Assembly (NCBI RefSeq): GCF_000496755.2
Contig: NZ_AYKS02000047.1
Location: 308,241 to 372,240 of the forward strand
DNA: 64,000 nucleotides
Reading direction: 5' to 3'
From: Serratia sp. DD3
GTDB lineage: Bacteria > Pseudomonadota > Gammaproteobacteria > Enterobacterales > Enterobacteriaceae
Below the pieces are notes generated by a model that was not told the origin of the DNA, did not search any database, and worked only from the letters and a program-made list of their open reading frames with translations. Below are positions 37,403 to 52,124 of this stretch, piece after piece. Numbering within the stretch: the stretch's first letter is position 1; every line of letters starts with the position of its first letter. Position numbers and translations under genes: made by a program.

Positions 37403-37589
37403 ATTTTGTATTCCTGATTAAGTGCCTTTCAGGGCACTTGCGATGCCTTGACCTGATTTTGCCGGTTTTTTACCGTGCGCCCCGAGCCTGTAGATGGTGG
37501 GGTTATTATGTTTTGTACTGACCTCTGTAGAAGAGCCCAATACAAAACACACTGGTTAATCGGTACTGATTTATCCACTCAGTCACACT

Positions 37590-37627
37590 CGCCTGAATGC
37601 TAACAATATAAGGTTGGCATTCAGGCG
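37590..37627 (-). repeat. Long hairpin in the glmU-glmS intergenic region
   Basis: Perfect 11-bp arms CGCCTGAATGC (37590-37600) and GCATTCAGGCG (37617-37627) can extend by four more pairs (one wobble). The 252-bp interval 37403-37654 contains no gene. The hairpin may be a partial terminator or RNA-processing site between the two cistrons, as glmUS mRNA is known to be processed in E. coli. Confidence 0.55.
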
Positions 37628-37654
37628 CGAGGTAGCCAGAAAAATAATGGTAAA

Positions 37655-39025
37655 TTACTTTTTCTTCACCGGGCGTTGCCACCCTTGAATATGCACCTGT
37701 TTGACACGGCTGAGGACCAGTTCATCATCGGCGATATCACGAGTAACCGTAGTACCTGCAGCAATAGTGGCTCTTTTACCCACACAAACCGGCGCAACCA
37801 GTTGAGTATCCGACCCGACAAAAACACCATCACCAATGATAGTTTTATGCTTGTTAGCCCCGTCGTAATTACAGGTAATCGTTCCGGCGCCAATATTCAC
37901 ATCATCACCGATTTCGGCATCGCCCAAATAGCTCAAATGACCCGCTTTAGAACCTTTACCCAAGCGTGCTTTTTTTATTTCCACAAAGTTGCCAACATGA
38001 GCACCTTCAGCCAATTGTGCACCTGGGCGCAGTCGAGCAAATGGGCCAACCGTGCAAGCCGCTTTAAGCTCAGCATCTTCCAACACACTGTAAGGGCTGA
38101 TTTCACAATCATCATCGATAACACAGTTTTTCAGCACACAACCACTACCAATTTTTACCCGATTACCCAGTTTGACCTTACCTTCAATAATCACATTGGT
38201 ATCAATGGTAATATCACGGCCATGCTCCAACTCACCACGCAGATCAAAACGCGCGGGATCCAACAGCATTACACCCGCCAGCAACAGTTTTTCCGCTTGC
38301 TCAGCTTGATAGACACGTTCCAATTGTGACAATTGCAAACGGTTATTCACCCCTTCTACTTCACTCAGGCGGGCAGGGTGCACCGCTTCAATTTTGTTGC
38401 CCTCAGCATGCGCCAAAGCGATGATATCGGTGATATAGAACTCACCCTGAGCATTGTTGTTATTCAACATACCCAACCAGCGCTTAAGATCACCACCGCT
38501 AGCCACCAGAATCCCGGTGTTAATTTCATTAATCTGACGTTGTTGTTCGCTGGCATCTTTATGTTCAACAATACCAACGACTTCACCATTTTCACGCATG
38601 ATACGGCCATATCCGCTAGGATCCTCAAGCTTCACGGTCAGCAATCCAATCCCCCCTTGAGGTTTGGCTGCCAACAGGCGCGTCAAGGTTTCCACTGCAA
38701 TCAGCGGTACATCGCCATACAACATCAACACATCTTCATCATCAGCAAAATGCGGTGCCGCTTGCTGCATGGCATGGCCAGTTCCTAACTGTTCTGCTTG
38801 TAACACCCAATTTAGTGCATCGTTTTTTAAGGTGCTTTTCAGCAATTCACCACCGTGGCCATAAACCAGATGGACGTTTTTTGCGCCCAACTTCATGGCA
38901 GCATCAATAACATGCTGCACCATAGGTTTACCCGCCAACGGATGTAATACTTTGGGAAGGTCAGAATACATGCGTGTTCCTTTGCCTGCGGCAAGGATAA
39001 CCACGCTCATTGCGCTGTTAGACAT
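37655..39025 (-). CDS. glmU: Bifunctional GlcN-1-P acetyltransferase / GlcNAc-1-P uridyltransferase GlmU
   Basis: A 456-residue enzyme, the length of E. coli GlmU. The N-terminal pyrophosphorylase domain has the nucleotide motif LAAGKGTRM (about 11-19) and LYGDVPLI. The C-terminal left-handed beta-helix of hexapeptide repeats carries the acetyltransferase ([28 protein letters not shown]). Both final steps of UDP-GlcNAc synthesis are thus covered. It follows the atp operon on the same strand across a terminator. Confidence 0.98.
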   Translation of the reverse strand: MSNSAMSVVILAAGKGTRMYSDLPKVLHPLAGKPMVQHVIDAAMKLGAKNVHLVYGHGGELLKSTLKNDALNWVLQAEQLGTGHAMQQAAPHFADDEDVLMLYGDVPLIAVETLTRLLAAKPQGGIGLLTVKLEDPSGYGRIMRENGEVVGIVEHKDASEQQRQINEINTGILVASGGDLKRWLGMLNNNNAQGEFYITDIIALAHAEGNKIEAVHPARLSEVEGVNNRLQLSQLERVYQAEQAEKLLLAGVMLLDPARFDLRGELEHGRDITIDTNVIIEGKVKLGNRVKIGSGCVLKNCVIDDDCEISPYSVLEDAELKAACTVGPFARLRPGAQLAEGAHVGNFVEIKKARLGKGSKAGHLSYLGDAEIGDDVNIGAGTITCNYDGANKHKTIIGDGVFVGSDTQLVAPVCVGKRATIAAGTTVTRDIADDELVLSRVKQVHIQGWQRPVKKK

Positions 39026-39257
39026 AAGTAACCTGATAACTCCATTTCGATGGACAAAAGTAAAACCGTTTACTGGCGGAATTACTACATATTTCTCTAC
39101 AAAAATCTGAACGCTGTCAGAAGGCCTCTGACCTGACGCTAATTAAACCAAACCTATTTTACAACGAAAAAACTGTCGGCGATCAGAGACGTTTTTATTC
39201 CTCTGTAAGTAGCGATAGATAGCAATATCAGCCTGATTGAGCCGCTTATTTTAATAC

Positions 39258-39287
39258 AAAAAAAAAGCGACCATAAAGGCCGCTTTC
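39258..39287 (-). terminator. Terminator of the atp operon
   Basis: A hairpin with arms AAAGCGACC (39264-39272) and GGCCGCTTT (39278-39286), one mismatch and loop ATAAA. On the minus strand it is followed by a long T run (complement of the A tract at 39258-39266). Confidence 0.8.
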
Positions 39288-39312
39288 TGATTTCTGGATG
39301 TGGTGTACACCA

Positions 39313-39732
39313 TTACATCGCTTTTCTGGTGAGCTCGATAACACGCAATTTTGCAATCGCTTTCGCCAGTTCAGCGGAGGCCTGAGCATAGTCGACATCA
39401 CCATGAGAAGTACGGATGTGCTCTTCAGCTCTGCGCTTAGCTTCCAGCGCTCTCGCTTCGTCAAGATCCGATCCACGGATGGCTGTGTCTACCAGCACGG
39501 TGACCATACTTGGCTGTACCTCAAGGATACCGCCAGATAAGTAGATAAACTCTTCTTCACCGAACTGTTTAACAATACGCACCATACCAGGCTTGATGGC
39601 AGTCAGCAGCGGCGCATGACCAGGGTAAATCCCCAGCTCACCTTCGCTACCAGTCACCTGGATTTTCTGTACCAGCCCGGAAAACATCTCTCTTTCCGCA
39701 CTGACCACATCCAGATGGTAAGTCATAGCCAT
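39313..39732 (-). CDS. atpC: ATP synthase epsilon subunit (F1)
   Basis: A 139-residue protein, last gene of the ATP synthase operon. It has the N-terminal beta-sandwich ([30 protein letters not shown]) and the C-terminal two-helix domain that can inhibit F1. Epsilon forms the rotor shaft with gamma and regulates ATP hydrolysis. It lies 20 bp after atpD. Confidence 0.98.
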   Translation of the reverse strand: MAMTYHLDVVSAEREMFSGLVQKIQVTGSEGELGIYPGHAPLLTAIKPGMVRIVKQFGEEEFIYLSGGILEVQPSMVTVLVDTAIRGSDLDEARALEAKRRAEEHIRTSHGDVDYAQASAELAKAIAKLRVIELTRKAM

Positions 39733-39752
39733 ATCAACCTCCTCTCAAGGCA

Positions 39753-42030
<2,278 letters not shown>

Positions 42031-42087
42031 CTCTGATTCTCCTCATTGCCAGCAACCTGCCATCATTCAACGACAGGTTGCTACGCG

Positions 42088-43629
42088 TTACCAGGACTGG
42101 GTTGCTTTAAAGGTATCGAGGATGCCTTTCAGCTTTCCTTCGATTTCGTCGTTATAAGCACCAGTTTGGTTGATGTGGTTCAGTAGTTCGGCATGCTCAC
42201 GATCAGCATAAGCAACCAGAGCCTCTTCGAAGCTCACAACTTTCGCGACTTCAACATCGTTCAGGTAGCCACGCTCGGCAGCAAACAACACCAGAGACTG
42301 CTGGGCAACAGACATTGGCGCATACTGTTTCTGCTTCAGCAACTCAGTAACTTTCTGGCCATGGCTGAGTTGTTTGCGTGTTGCGTCGTCCAGATCGGAA
42401 GCAAACTGAGAGAACGCAGCCAGTTCACGATACTGTGCCAGTGCGGTACGAATACCACCGGACAGTTTTTTAATGATCTTGGTCTGTGCTGCACCACCCA
42501 CACGGGATACTGAGATCCCCGGGTTAACTGCCGGACGAATACCGGAGTTAAACAGGTTGGATTCCAGGAAGATCTGACCATCGGTAATCGAAATTACGTT
42601 AGTCGGAACGAATGCAGAAACGTCACCCGCCTGAGTTTCAATAATAGGCAGCGCAGTCAGTGAACCGGTTTTCCCTTTAACTTCACCTTTGGTGAAAGCT
42701 TCAACGTATTCCGCATTAACACGAGCTGCACGCTCCAACAAACGGGAGTGGAGGTAGAAAACATCACCAGGGTATGCTTCACGACCAGGTGGACGACGAA
42801 GCAACAAGGAAATCTGGCGGTAAGCAACAGCTTGTTTAGACAAATCATCATAAACAATCAGTGCATCTTCACCACGGTCACGGAAATACTCACCCATTGC
42901 ACAACCGGCATACGGCGCCAAATATTGCAATGCGGCTGATTCAGATGCCGTAGCAACCACCACAATGGTGTTAGCCAGTGCACCGTGCTCTTCCAGTTTG
43001 CGTACCACGTTAGAAATGGTAGATGCTTTCTGACCAATCGCCACGTAAACACATTTGATACCAGAATCGCGCTGGTTGATGATGGCATCAATAGCCAGTG
43101 CAGTTTTACCGGTTTGACGGTCACCGATCACCAACTCACGCTGACCGCGACCAATTGGAATCATGGCATCGACTGATTTATAACCAGTCTGTACCGGCTG
43201 ATCAACCGACTGACGTTCGATAACGCCAGGGGCAATGGTTTCAACGGGAGAGAAGCCATCATTATCAACCGGGCCTTTACCATCAATAGGTTCGCCCAGG
43301 GTGTTAACTACACGCCCCAGCAAACCACGACCTACTGGCACTTCCAGGATACGACCGGTACATTTTACTTTCATGCCTTCGGCCAGATCCGTGTATGGCC
43401 CCATGACCACCGCACCCACAGAGTCGCGCTCCAGGTTCAATGCAATGGCATAACGGTTACCCGGCAGTGCGATCATTTCGCCCTGCATAACTTCGGCCAA
43501 ACCGTGTACACGGATGATCCCGTCACTGACGGAAACGATAGTACCTTCATTGTGAGCTTCGCTCACTACATTAAACTGAGCAATGCGCTGCTTGATCAGT
43601 TCGCTGATTTCGGTGGAATTCAGTTGCAT
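42088..43629 (-). CDS. atpA: ATP synthase alpha subunit (F1)
   Basis: A 513-residue non-catalytic nucleotide-binding subunit with P-loop GDRQTGKTA (about 169-177). The N-terminal [19 protein letters not shown] contacts delta. [17 protein letters not shown] is the family signature. Length equals E. coli AtpA. Confidence 0.99.
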   Translation of the reverse strand: MQLNSTEISELIKQRIAQFNVVSEAHNEGTIVSVSDGIIRVHGLAEVMQGEMIALPGNRYAIALNLERDSVGAVVMGPYTDLAEGMKVKCTGRILEVPVGRGLLGRVVNTLGEPIDGKGPVDNDGFSPVETIAPGVIERQSVDQPVQTGYKSVDAMIPIGRGQRELVIGDRQTGKTALAIDAIINQRDSGIKCVYVAIGQKASTISNVVRKLEEHGALANTIVVVATASESAALQYLAPYAGCAMGEYFRDRGEDALIVYDDLSKQAVAYRQISLLLRRPPGREAYPGDVFYLHSRLLERAARVNAEYVEAFTKGEVKGKTGSLTALPIIETQAGDVSAFVPTNVISITDGQIFLESNLFNSGIRPAVNPGISVSRVGGAAQTKIIKKLSGGIRTALAQYRELAAFSQFASDLDDATRKQLSHGQKVTELLKQKQYAPMSVAQQSLVLFAAERGYLNDVEVAKVVSFEEALVAYADREHAELLNHINQTGAYNDEIEGKLKGILDTFKATQSW

Positions 43630-43641
43630 GCTCCAGTCCCC

Positions 43642-44175
43642 TTAAGACTGCAAGACGTCTGCCAGGCGTTCAAGACGACCGCGAACGCTGCCATCAATCA
43701 CCATATCACCGGCACGGATAATGACACCGGCCAGTACAGACTTGTCAATTTTGCAATTCAGCTTAACTTTGCGTGATAAACGTTTTTCCATCGCAGCGGC
43801 AATCTTGGCCTGCTGTTCATCGTTCAGTGCGCTCGCAGAGAGCACGTCGACTTCGACGGTTGATTCCAGTGTGGCACGTAATGCAATAAACTGTTGCAGT
43901 ACCGCAGGAAGAACCTGTAAACGCCTATTTTCGGCCATTACACGGATAAAGTTCTGGCCATGCTCATCGAACTCGTCACCACAAACCGCTATAAATGTTT
44001 TAGATAGCGTATCGGGTGCGATATCACCGGAAAGCAGTTCTGCCATCTGTTCATTACCAGTAACAGCAGCAGCAAACGTCAGCATTTTCTGCCAGCGTTC
44101 TATGCTTTGGTTCTCAACGGCAAAGTCAAAAGCTGCTTTGGCGTAGGGGCGAGCTACAGTAATAAATTCAGACAT
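43642..44175 (-). CDS. atpH: ATP synthase delta subunit (F1)
   Basis: A 177-residue peripheral-stalk subunit joining F1 alpha to the b dimer. The helical N-terminal domain begins [15 protein letters not shown] and the C-terminal part has the OSCP signature [18 protein letters not shown]. It is 12 bp upstream of atpA. Confidence 0.98.
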   Translation of the reverse strand: MSEFITVARPYAKAAFDFAVENQSIERWQKMLTFAAAVTGNEQMAELLSGDIAPDTLSKTFIAVCGDEFDEHGQNFIRVMAENRRLQVLPAVLQQFIALRATLESTVEVDVLSASALNDEQQAKIAAAMEKRLSRKVKLNCKIDKSVLAGVIIRAGDMVIDGSVRGRLERLADVLQS

Positions 44176-44189
44176 CAGCCCCTCCCTCC

Positions 44190-44660
44190 TTACAGTTCAG
44201 CGACCAGTTTATCAACGATGTCGCTGTTAGCAGCTTCATCCACGGAACGTTCGATTATTTTCTCGGCGCCTGCAATGGCCAACATCGCCACCTGCTTACG
44301 CAACTCTTCACGAGCGCGCTTACGTTCGGCATCGATCTCAGCCTGGGCCTGCGCCACGATTTTGTTGCGTTCCAGCTCGGCTTCCGCTTTGGCGTCGTCC
44401 ACGATCTGAGCTTTGCGTTTGTTTGCCTGCTCAATGATTTTCTGGGCTTCCGCTTTGGCAGTTTTCAACTGCTCGGTCGCATGGGCTTGCGCTAAGTCCA
44501 AATCTTTTTTGCCACGCTCTGCAGAAGCGAGGCCATCAGCAATTTCTTTCTGACGCTTCTCGATGGCAGCCATAATTGGCGGCCATACATACTTCATGCA
44601 GAACCAGACAAACAGGATGAACGCGATAGCCTGGCCGAGGATTGTAGCATTAAGATTCAC
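44190..44660 (-). CDS. atpF: ATP synthase b subunit (Fo)
   Basis: A 156-residue protein with one N-terminal transmembrane helix ([18 protein letters not shown]) followed by a long charged coiled coil ([20 protein letters not shown]). It dimerises to form the stator stalk. Length equals E. coli AtpF. Confidence 0.99.
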   Translation of the reverse strand: MNLNATILGQAIAFILFVWFCMKYVWPPIMAAIEKRQKEIADGLASAERGKKDLDLAQAHATEQLKTAKAEAQKIIEQANKRKAQIVDDAKAEAELERNKIVAQAQAEIDAERKRAREELRKQVAMLAIAGAEKIIERSVDEAANSDIVDKLVAEL

Positions 44661-44718
44661 AGCACAATGCCTCTATAAAAGTTTAAAATGTGGTTTCTTC
44701 GCAGCGAGTGAACTCTGC

Positions 44719-44976
<258 letters not shown>

Positions 44977-45009
44977 TCAGTTTATAAAAGTGCAAGTGTT
45001 TTAAGAAAA

Positions 45010-46189
<1,180 letters not shown>

Positions 46190-46823
46190 GACGTTTGTTC
46201 TCTCCGTACCCCGAAGGGTAAACTGAGTGGCATATTCCTGTAAAACCCGCGTCATTGCCGTCTAGTTGCAACTTGCATGAACATGGGTAATGAAACAGCC
46301 TTCAATGCTATGAGTCAAGTAGCAAAAACCGTGCAAATTATACGGGCCACTCCAACGAATTCAATCAATAAGTAGCAAAAAGGTGAACAATTATTTAAAT
46401 TTTCCCCTTTGAGACACATTTCAATAGAAACCGCCCTTTGCTCTATCACACTTACTGGCCTAGTTACTAGGCTATTGCATCAGTAAATGTGCTGTCTATC
46501 ACAGTAAATTTTAGCGCTAATTTATAATCCAATTTAACGCCCATTGTCTTTAGCTAATCGAGCTATAAAAAAGATTACAAATCAAAGTATTGTAAGTAAA
46601 CTTTTAAAAAACAATCGTAATACCATGCAAAAACATTTTACTGACATTTATAACCAGGTTAATTCAAGTTGCTGCCCACTGTTTACCATTTGAGTAACAA
46701 TTACCATTTGAGTAACAATGGGGTCAGGCAAATAACATAAACACGTCGTTAAAGGTGTGACCAGATAGGTTTATCAAAAACCGCATACTATCTGACAGCA
46801 GTTACCTTCAAAAAAATTACAAC
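46190..46823. promoter_or_regulatory. AT-rich gene-free region upstream of the atp operon
   Basis: A 634-bp gap without a gene. It must hold the atp promoter on the minus strand and the 3' end of the glycosyltransferase transcript. The stretch from about 46330 to 46670 is clearly AT-rich. A perfect tandem repeat is listed separately. I assign no precise promoter boxes. Confidence 0.5.
46684..46719. repeat. Perfect 18-bp tandem duplication
   Basis: TACCATTTGAGTAACAAT occurs twice head to tail (46684-46701 and 46702-46719), about 105 bp from the end of the glycosyltransferase gene. It is probably a replication slippage product. Confidence 0.9.
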
Positions 46824-47837
46824 TTATTGAAATTTAATAATATCAGTTCTCAAATCCACGAATTTATCATAGACACTGTCGACAGATAAGCTCTTCACAT
46901 CATTATCCATTGACTCCAGAACCCGTGATGGTACTTGCCAAGGGCCCCAAAATGAGGAGTCATGACCTGCAAACAACGCAACGACCGGTTTACCTACCCC
47001 CACAGCGATATGTAATGCGCCGCCATCACTGGTGACAATTTGATCACATAAAGCCATACCTGCCATCAATTCACGAAGGTTGTTGGTTCTGTAAGGGATC
47101 AAATCTATGTCACGGCAGCCCTCTACCACTAAATCTGCTTTTTCATCATCACCAGGGTGAGTCGGATTATTACTCGAACCAGGGGACCAAAAAAGCATGA
47201 TTTTACAGGGTTCACGCTCGGCTAATCGGTGAGCAAGTTCAATAAAATGGTTAACTGACCATCTCTGATTGATTTTTCTAGAACTGATCTGCAGACCATA
47301 TAGCGGTATCTTGTCATTTTTAGATACTTTTTCTTCCGCTTTTTTTATCTCATCTGCTGTTACATACAGTTCTGCTTTCCCCGGGGTTTGATAACAACCG
47401 AGCGGTTTTGCCAGGAGCGATAACTCTTCTACGATATGATGACTTGTCCCTTGTACATACGGAATTTTGTCGGTGACAATATCAGGCGCATCGTCACCAA
47501 TGGTAATAATTCGTTTAGCACCAGAGAGTTTTGCCCACATCACCGCCCGTTTGTTCCACTGCCCAGCAACGATAGCGGCATCATAACCAGCTCGACGGAT
47601 ACGATAGGTGGTCTGCAAACGATGCATAAAGGCACCCATTTTAGCCTTGAGCGATCGTTCATGGTGCGACTTGGTGTAGTAATAAATGTTGGCGACATTA
47701 GGATTACCATCGAGTACTGACATGTTATAAGAGTTAACCAACACATCAACTTGGTGATCTTTTGCTAGCATCGAGATAAGCGGGGTGGTCAAAATCAGGT
47801 CACCGATATTTTCTCGCCTGATCAGTAATATTTTCAT
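46824..47837 (-). CDS. Glycosyltransferase family 9 (heptosyltransferase-like)
   Basis: A 337-residue glycosyltransferase of family 9, which in enterobacteria includes the LPS heptosyltransferases WaaC, WaaF and WaaQ. The opening KILLIRRENIGDLILTTPLI is the donor-domain start of the family; the C-terminal part TSDGGALHIAVGVGKPVVAL is the nucleotide-sugar-binding signature. It is inserted between rsmG and atpI, which are adjacent in E. coli. The start has AAAGGGATTCATT upstream. Acceptor and donor are unknown; LPS core or O-antigen decoration is the likely role. Confidence 0.85.
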   Translation of the reverse strand: MKILLIRRENIGDLILTTPLISMLAKDHQVDVLVNSYNMSVLDGNPNVANIYYYTKSHHERSLKAKMGAFMHRLQTTYRIRRAGYDAAIVAGQWNKRAVMWAKLSGAKRIITIGDDAPDIVTDKIPYVQGTSHHIVEELSLLAKPLGCYQTPGKAELYVTADEIKKAEEKVSKNDKIPLYGLQISSRKINQRWSVNHFIELAHRLAEREPCKIMLFWSPGSSNNPTHPGDDEKADLVVEGCRDIDLIPYRTNNLRELMAGMALCDQIVTSDGGALHIAVGVGKPVVALFAGHDSSFWGPWQVPSRVLESMDNDVKSLSVDSVYDKFVDLRTDIIKFQ

Positions 47838-47891
47838 TAATGAATCCCTTTATAAAACAAGCAGCATATCTCTTTTAAACGATGCCAATAT

Positions 47892-48518
47892 TTATTCAAT
47901 GGTTGATAGTACAACTAAATGGCGTTCCCCCGCCAACTCTGGCACCTGCAGACGGACCACAGACTCCAAAGAAACGCCCGCTGGCAATGGTGCCAGTTCA
48001 TTTTCGGGATAGACTCCCTTCAATGCATAGAAACGCCCTTGGCCTGGTGTTGGCAAGTGGTGACACCAAACCAGCATATCTTGTAATGACGCAAAAGCAC
48101 GGCTGATTACACCATCAAATGTCGGATCCGCAATGAACTCCTCCACACGGCTTTGTACTGGCTCGATATTTTTCAGACCCAGTTCATGCTGCACCTGGCG
48201 TAAGAAACGGACACGCTTGCCCAAGCTATCAAGCAGAGTGAAATGCGCATCAGGCCGTACAATAGCCAACGGAATACCAGGCAAACCAGGGCCAGTACCT
48301 ACATCGATAAAGCGTGAACCGGTCAGATGGGAATTAACCACGATGCTATCCATGATATGGCGAACCAGCATTTGTTGTGGATCACGGACTGAAGTGAGAT
48401 TGTAAGCTTTATTCCACTTGTCGAGCATATCGACATAAGCCAGTAATTGGCTTTTTTGCTGATCGGGAAGCGCAATTCCTGCCGCAGAAAGCAATGAATC
48501 CAGTTTTTTTTGCACCAC
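47892..48518 (-). CDS. rsmG: 16S rRNA (guanine(527)-N7)-methyltransferase RsmG
   Basis: A 208-residue SAM-dependent methyltransferase that modifies G527 of 16S rRNA (GidB). The SAM motif is [17 protein letters not shown], with [19 protein letters not shown] and [13 protein letters not shown]. Close to E. coli RsmG in length. It is downstream of mnmG as in E. coli. Confidence 0.98.
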   Translation of the reverse strand: MVQKKLDSLLSAAGIALPDQQKSQLLAYVDMLDKWNKAYNLTSVRDPQQMLVRHIMDSIVVNSHLTGSRFIDVGTGPGLPGIPLAIVRPDAHFTLLDSLGKRVRFLRQVQHELGLKNIEPVQSRVEEFIADPTFDGVISRAFASLQDMLVWCHHLPTPGQGRFYALKGVYPENELAPLPAGVSLESVVRLQVPELAGERHLVVLSTIE

Positions 48519-48649
48519 TAATGTCCTCTGACAGATGCAGAACAGCAGACCAATCAGGAACTGCCTCTTAAGACAATCAATAATAATTCAGACATGCAAA
48601 GATGTCAGTGGCCGTTTCTCAGTAGAAACGAAACGACCATAGAACAGTA

Positions 48650-50539
48650 TTAGGCACTATGCCGCAATAACCCTTGTTTTTTTAACCAGATCAATAAAAT
48701 AGAGATCGCCGCCGGGGTAATGCCTGAAATACGAGAAGCCTGACCGATCGAGTTAGGTTTATGATCGTTAAGTTTGGCAATCACTTCATTCGATAAACCT
48801 GAAACCTGGCGATAATCAAGATCCAGCGGCAATACGGTATTCTCATGACGCTGGTGTTTTTCGATCTCATCTTGTTGACGGGCAATATATCCTTCGTATT
48901 TAACCTGAATTTCTACTTGTTCGGCAGCTTGTAAATCAGTGAGTGCCGGAGCGAAAACAGCCACGGAGGTTAATAGGCGATAATCGACCTCTGGGCGGCG
49001 CAAAAGCTCTTCGCCGTTAGTTTCTCGCGATAATGGCGATTTCAACAGAACATTAACCAGTTCCACATGCTCTGAATGCGGATGGACCAGGATATTACGC
49101 AAGCGCTGACGTTCTTGCTCAATGCGCTCCAACTTCTCACAGTAACGCTGCCAACGTACATCATCAACCAATCCCAATTCACGGCCTTTTTCTGTCAGGC
49201 GCAAATCTGCGTTATCTTCACGTAGCATCAGACGATACTCAGCGCGCGAGGTAAACATACGGTATGGTTCTTTGGTGCCTAATGTACTGAGATCATCCAC
49301 CAGCACACCAAGATAAGCCTGATCGCGGCGTGGTGACCACCCTTCCTGTTCCGTAGCATGGAGTGCAGCATTCAAGCCAGCCAACAAACCTTGTGCGGCA
49401 GCTTCTTCATAACCGGTGGTCCCATTTATCTGGCCAGCAAAGAACAGCCCCTGGATAAATTTGCTTTCCAACGTTGGTTTTAAGTCCCGAGGATCAAAGA
49501 AGTCATATTCAATAGCATAACCAGGGCGAACAATACGGGCATTCTGCATTCCTTTCATTGAACGAACAATTTGCATCTGTACGTCAAAAGGCAGACTGGT
49601 AGAAATACCGTTGGGATAAATTTCGTTACTGGTTAAACCTTCCGGTTCAAGGAAGATCTGGTGTGCATTACGATCAGCAAAGCGCATGACTTTGTCTTCG
49701 ATCGATGGGCAATAACGTGGCCCGATCCCTTCGATGATCCCGGCATACATTGGACTACGATCAAGGTTGCTACGGATCACTTCATGCGTTTTTTCATTGG
49801 TATAGGTGATATAGCAAGGTAGCTGTTGCGGATGCTGGTTAGCATTCCCTAAAAAAGAGAACACTGGGAGTGGGGTATCCCCAAACTGTGGTTCTAACAG
49901 ATTAAAATCAATTGTTCGCGCATCAATACGGGGTGGTGTGCCCGTTTTTAGACGATTGACACGCAACGGCAGCTCACGCAGACGTCGTGATAAAGAGATC
50001 GATGGCGGATCTCCTGCTCGGCCACCACTGTAGTTTTCCAACCCGATATGGATCTTGCCATCAAGGAAGGTTCCCACCGTCAGGACGACCGCTTTGGCGC
50101 GGAATTTTAATCCCATCTGGGTAACCGCACCAACAACACGATCATTTTCGACAATCAAGTCTTCAACCGCTTGTTGAAAGACCATCAAATTAGGTTGGTT
50201 TTCTAACGCTGTGCGAATTGCTTGGCGATACAGCACACGATCTGCCTGAGCGCGGGTGGCTCTGACAGCCGGTCCTTTACTGGCGTTTAGTATTCTAAAC
50301 TGGATCCCAGCCTGATCGATCGCCGTCGCCATTAAGCCGCCAAGTGCATCAATTTCTTTAACCAGATGCCCTTTACCAATACCACCAATCGCCGGGTTAC
50401 AGGACATTTGTCCAAGCGTATCGATATTGTGAGTCAGTAATAACGTTTGACGCCCCATACGCGCAGCAGCCATGGCTGCTTCAGTGCCAGCATGGCCACC
50501 ACCGATAATAATGACGTCAAATTGCTCTGGATAAAACAT
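48650..50539 (-). CDS. mnmG: tRNA uridine-5-carboxymethylaminomethyl modification enzyme MnmG
   Basis: A 629-residue FAD enzyme, partner of MnmE. The N-terminal FAD motif is [20 protein letters not shown], followed by [16 protein letters not shown] and later [20 protein letters not shown]. Length equals E. coli MnmG (GidA). I chose ATG 50539 (MFYPEQFDV) as in E. coli; an in-frame start 15 bases upstream is not supported. Its upstream region is oriC, and gidA transcription is classically linked to origin activity. Confidence 0.98.
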   Translation of the reverse strand: MFYPEQFDVIIIGGGHAGTEAAMAAARMGRQTLLLTHNIDTLGQMSCNPAIGGIGKGHLVKEIDALGGLMATAIDQAGIQFRILNASKGPAVRATRAQADRVLYRQAIRTALENQPNLMVFQQAVEDLIVENDRVVGAVTQMGLKFRAKAVVLTVGTFLDGKIHIGLENYSGGRAGDPPSISLSRRLRELPLRVNRLKTGTPPRIDARTIDFNLLEPQFGDTPLPVFSFLGNANQHPQQLPCYITYTNEKTHEVIRSNLDRSPMYAGIIEGIGPRYCPSIEDKVMRFADRNAHQIFLEPEGLTSNEIYPNGISTSLPFDVQMQIVRSMKGMQNARIVRPGYAIEYDFFDPRDLKPTLESKFIQGLFFAGQINGTTGYEEAAAQGLLAGLNAALHATEQEGWSPRRDQAYLGVLVDDLSTLGTKEPYRMFTSRAEYRLMLREDNADLRLTEKGRELGLVDDVRWQRYCEKLERIEQERQRLRNILVHPHSEHVELVNVLLKSPLSRETNGEELLRRPEVDYRLLTSVAVFAPALTDLQAAEQVEIQVKYEGYIARQQDEIEKHQRHENTVLPLDLDYRQVSGLSNEVIAKLNDHKPNSIGQASRISGITPAAISILLIWLKKQGLLRHSA

Positions 50540-50627
50540 GGAACAGCACCTCAAAAGAACTGGCGAACAATCATTGTTTGTCCTGGGGGAGGGATTCTAC
50601 TCAAGTTTAGACGATCGACCAAGTGGT

Positions 50628-50896
50628 CAGGATCGACGGGTAATAAAAAGAAGATCTTTTTATTTAAAGATCTCTTTATTAGATCTCTTATTAGGATCAC
50701 GATCTTCTGTGCATAACTCAACATTCTCTATTTATATCATTAAATTAAAGAGGATCATTTACTGTGAATGATCGGTGATCCTGGTCAGTATAAGCTGGGA
50801 TCTAAAAGGCATGTTATACACAGGCCTAGCCGAGTACCTAAGTTATTATAGGGATAACTACGGGTTTTCCCCTGCTTTAAAGCCTAGTTATACACA
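50628..50896. other. oriC: Chromosomal replication origin oriC
   Basis: The region lies between mnmG and mioC as in E. coli. Three AT-rich 13-mer-type repeats with AGATCT lie at about 50648-50695 (the unwinding region). DnaA boxes follow: TGTGCATAA at 50708-50716 (R1 position), TTATACACA at 50814-50822 (R2) and TTATACACA at 50888-50896 (R4). GATC Dam sites are dense (at least ten in 50610-50800), and the block around 50749-50782, with GAATGATCGGTGATCCTGG, matches the well conserved E. coli segment. Replication starts here bidirectionally. Confidence 0.93.
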
Positions 50897-50920
50897 ATCG
50901 TTCGCTTATTATTTAATCAA

Positions 50921-51361
50921 TTAGAGCAAAATAATCCAATCACTGAGCCATTTTTCGGCGGGATCTTCGGGGATCTCATGTTGGGTGACGTCGATCTCAA
51001 GACGTGAACCGATCCTTTTTGCGCCATTTTCTTGCAGAAGCTCATCAAGCTGTTTGATCGCCCCGCAGAAAGTATCGTACTCAGAACTACCTAACCCCAC
51101 GGCGCCAAACTTCACCAAGGATAAATCCGGTTGTTGTTGTTTAATCTGTTCCACCAGGGATTGCAGGTTTTCTGGTAAATCGCCGGCTCCATGAGTAGAA
51201 GATATCACCAACCATAAGCCAGATAACGTCAGTTCATCCAATTCCGGACCATGCAATATTTCGGTTGAGAAACCCGCTGCTTCGAGCTGTTCGGCTAAGT
51301 GTTCTGCAACATATTCTGCACTGCCAAGCGTACTGCCACTGATTAGAGTAATGTCTGCCAT
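50921..51361 (-). CDS. mioC: Flavodoxin-like protein MioC
   Basis: A 146-residue flavodoxin-fold protein. The FMN phosphate loop is SGSTLGSAEYVAEHL and the second loop is STHGAGDLPENLQ. MioC has been linked to biotin synthase activity in vitro. Its transcription runs into oriC. Length is near that of E. coli MioC (147). Confidence 0.96.
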   Translation of the reverse strand: MADITLISGSTLGSAEYVAEHLAEQLEAAGFSTEILHGPELDELTLSGLWLVISSTHGAGDLPENLQSLVEQIKQQQPDLSLVKFGAVGLGSSEYDTFCGAIKQLDELLQENGAKRIGSRLEIDVTQHEIPEDPAEKWLSDWIILL

Positions 51362-51507
51362 GAATGATCCTAACCTTGCTGAAGAGGAGCTATTGTACGC
51401 TGTGAATTAGTTGGGATCTAGCAGTGGATAATATGTGTATGTTTTAGCATTTATCCAAGCTGTAGGCGGGTTGGACGCAACTTGGATAAATGTGGATAGA
51501 ATCAGTA

Positions 51508-51969
51508 CTAAGGTGTGATGGTACGCATAATGGGATTCTGCAGCGAGATCAGGGTTTCTGTTGACTGGATCTCGTCGATAGTCTGGATCTTATTGATAAG
51601 GACCTGCTGCAATGCGTCTATCGAACGACACATAACCTTGATGAATACACTATAGTGGCCAGTGGTATAGTAGGCTTCAACCACCTCTTCCAGATTTTCC
51701 AGTTTTTTTAGGGCTGAAGGGTAATCCTTGGCACTCTTTAAGATAATGCCGATAAAGCAGCAGACATCATAACCCAGTTGTTTAGGATCGATATCAACTC
51801 GGGTACCGGTAATGATCCCCGCCTGTTTCATTTTCTCAACCCGTACATGAATGGTGCCCGGGCTAACACTAAAGTTTTTTGCCAGTTCAGCATAAGGTGT
51901 TCTGGCATTTTCCATTAAGGCGTTCAGAATGCCGCGATCGAGATTATCGATCTGATAAATTTCTGCCAT
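51508..51969 (-). CDS. asnC: Transcriptional regulator AsnC (Lrp/AsnC family)
   Basis: A 153-residue regulator that activates asnA when asparagine is scarce. The N-terminal HTH is GILNALMENARTPYAELAKN then FSVSPGTIHVRVEKMK, and the C-terminal RAM domain has VVEAYYTTGHYSVFIKV. Divergent from asnA across 155 bp, as in E. coli; the gap should hold its binding sites. Confidence 0.97.
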   Translation of the reverse strand: MAEIYQIDNLDRGILNALMENARTPYAELAKNFSVSPGTIHVRVEKMKQAGIITGTRVDIDPKQLGYDVCCFIGIILKSAKDYPSALKKLENLEEVVEAYYTTGHYSVFIKVMCRSIDALQQVLINKIQTIDEIQSTETLISLQNPIMRTITP

Positions 51970-52124
51970 TAAAACCCTCTTTAATTGATGATTATTGAAT
52001 TATTACGGATTAAAAATGAACGATTAAAAAGAAAAAGGCAATATTTATTGATGGATATTGAATTCAAGTATCATTCTGTTGCTTAATCGTTGGCAACTAA
52101 ACAGGTTATTAAAGAGATACCGTA

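Noticed and set aside
37676..38329. 217-codon plus-strand open frame opposite glmU
   Set aside because: Shadow of a strongly conserved gene; composition (Thr/Asn/Ile-rich) is not protein-like for this organism.
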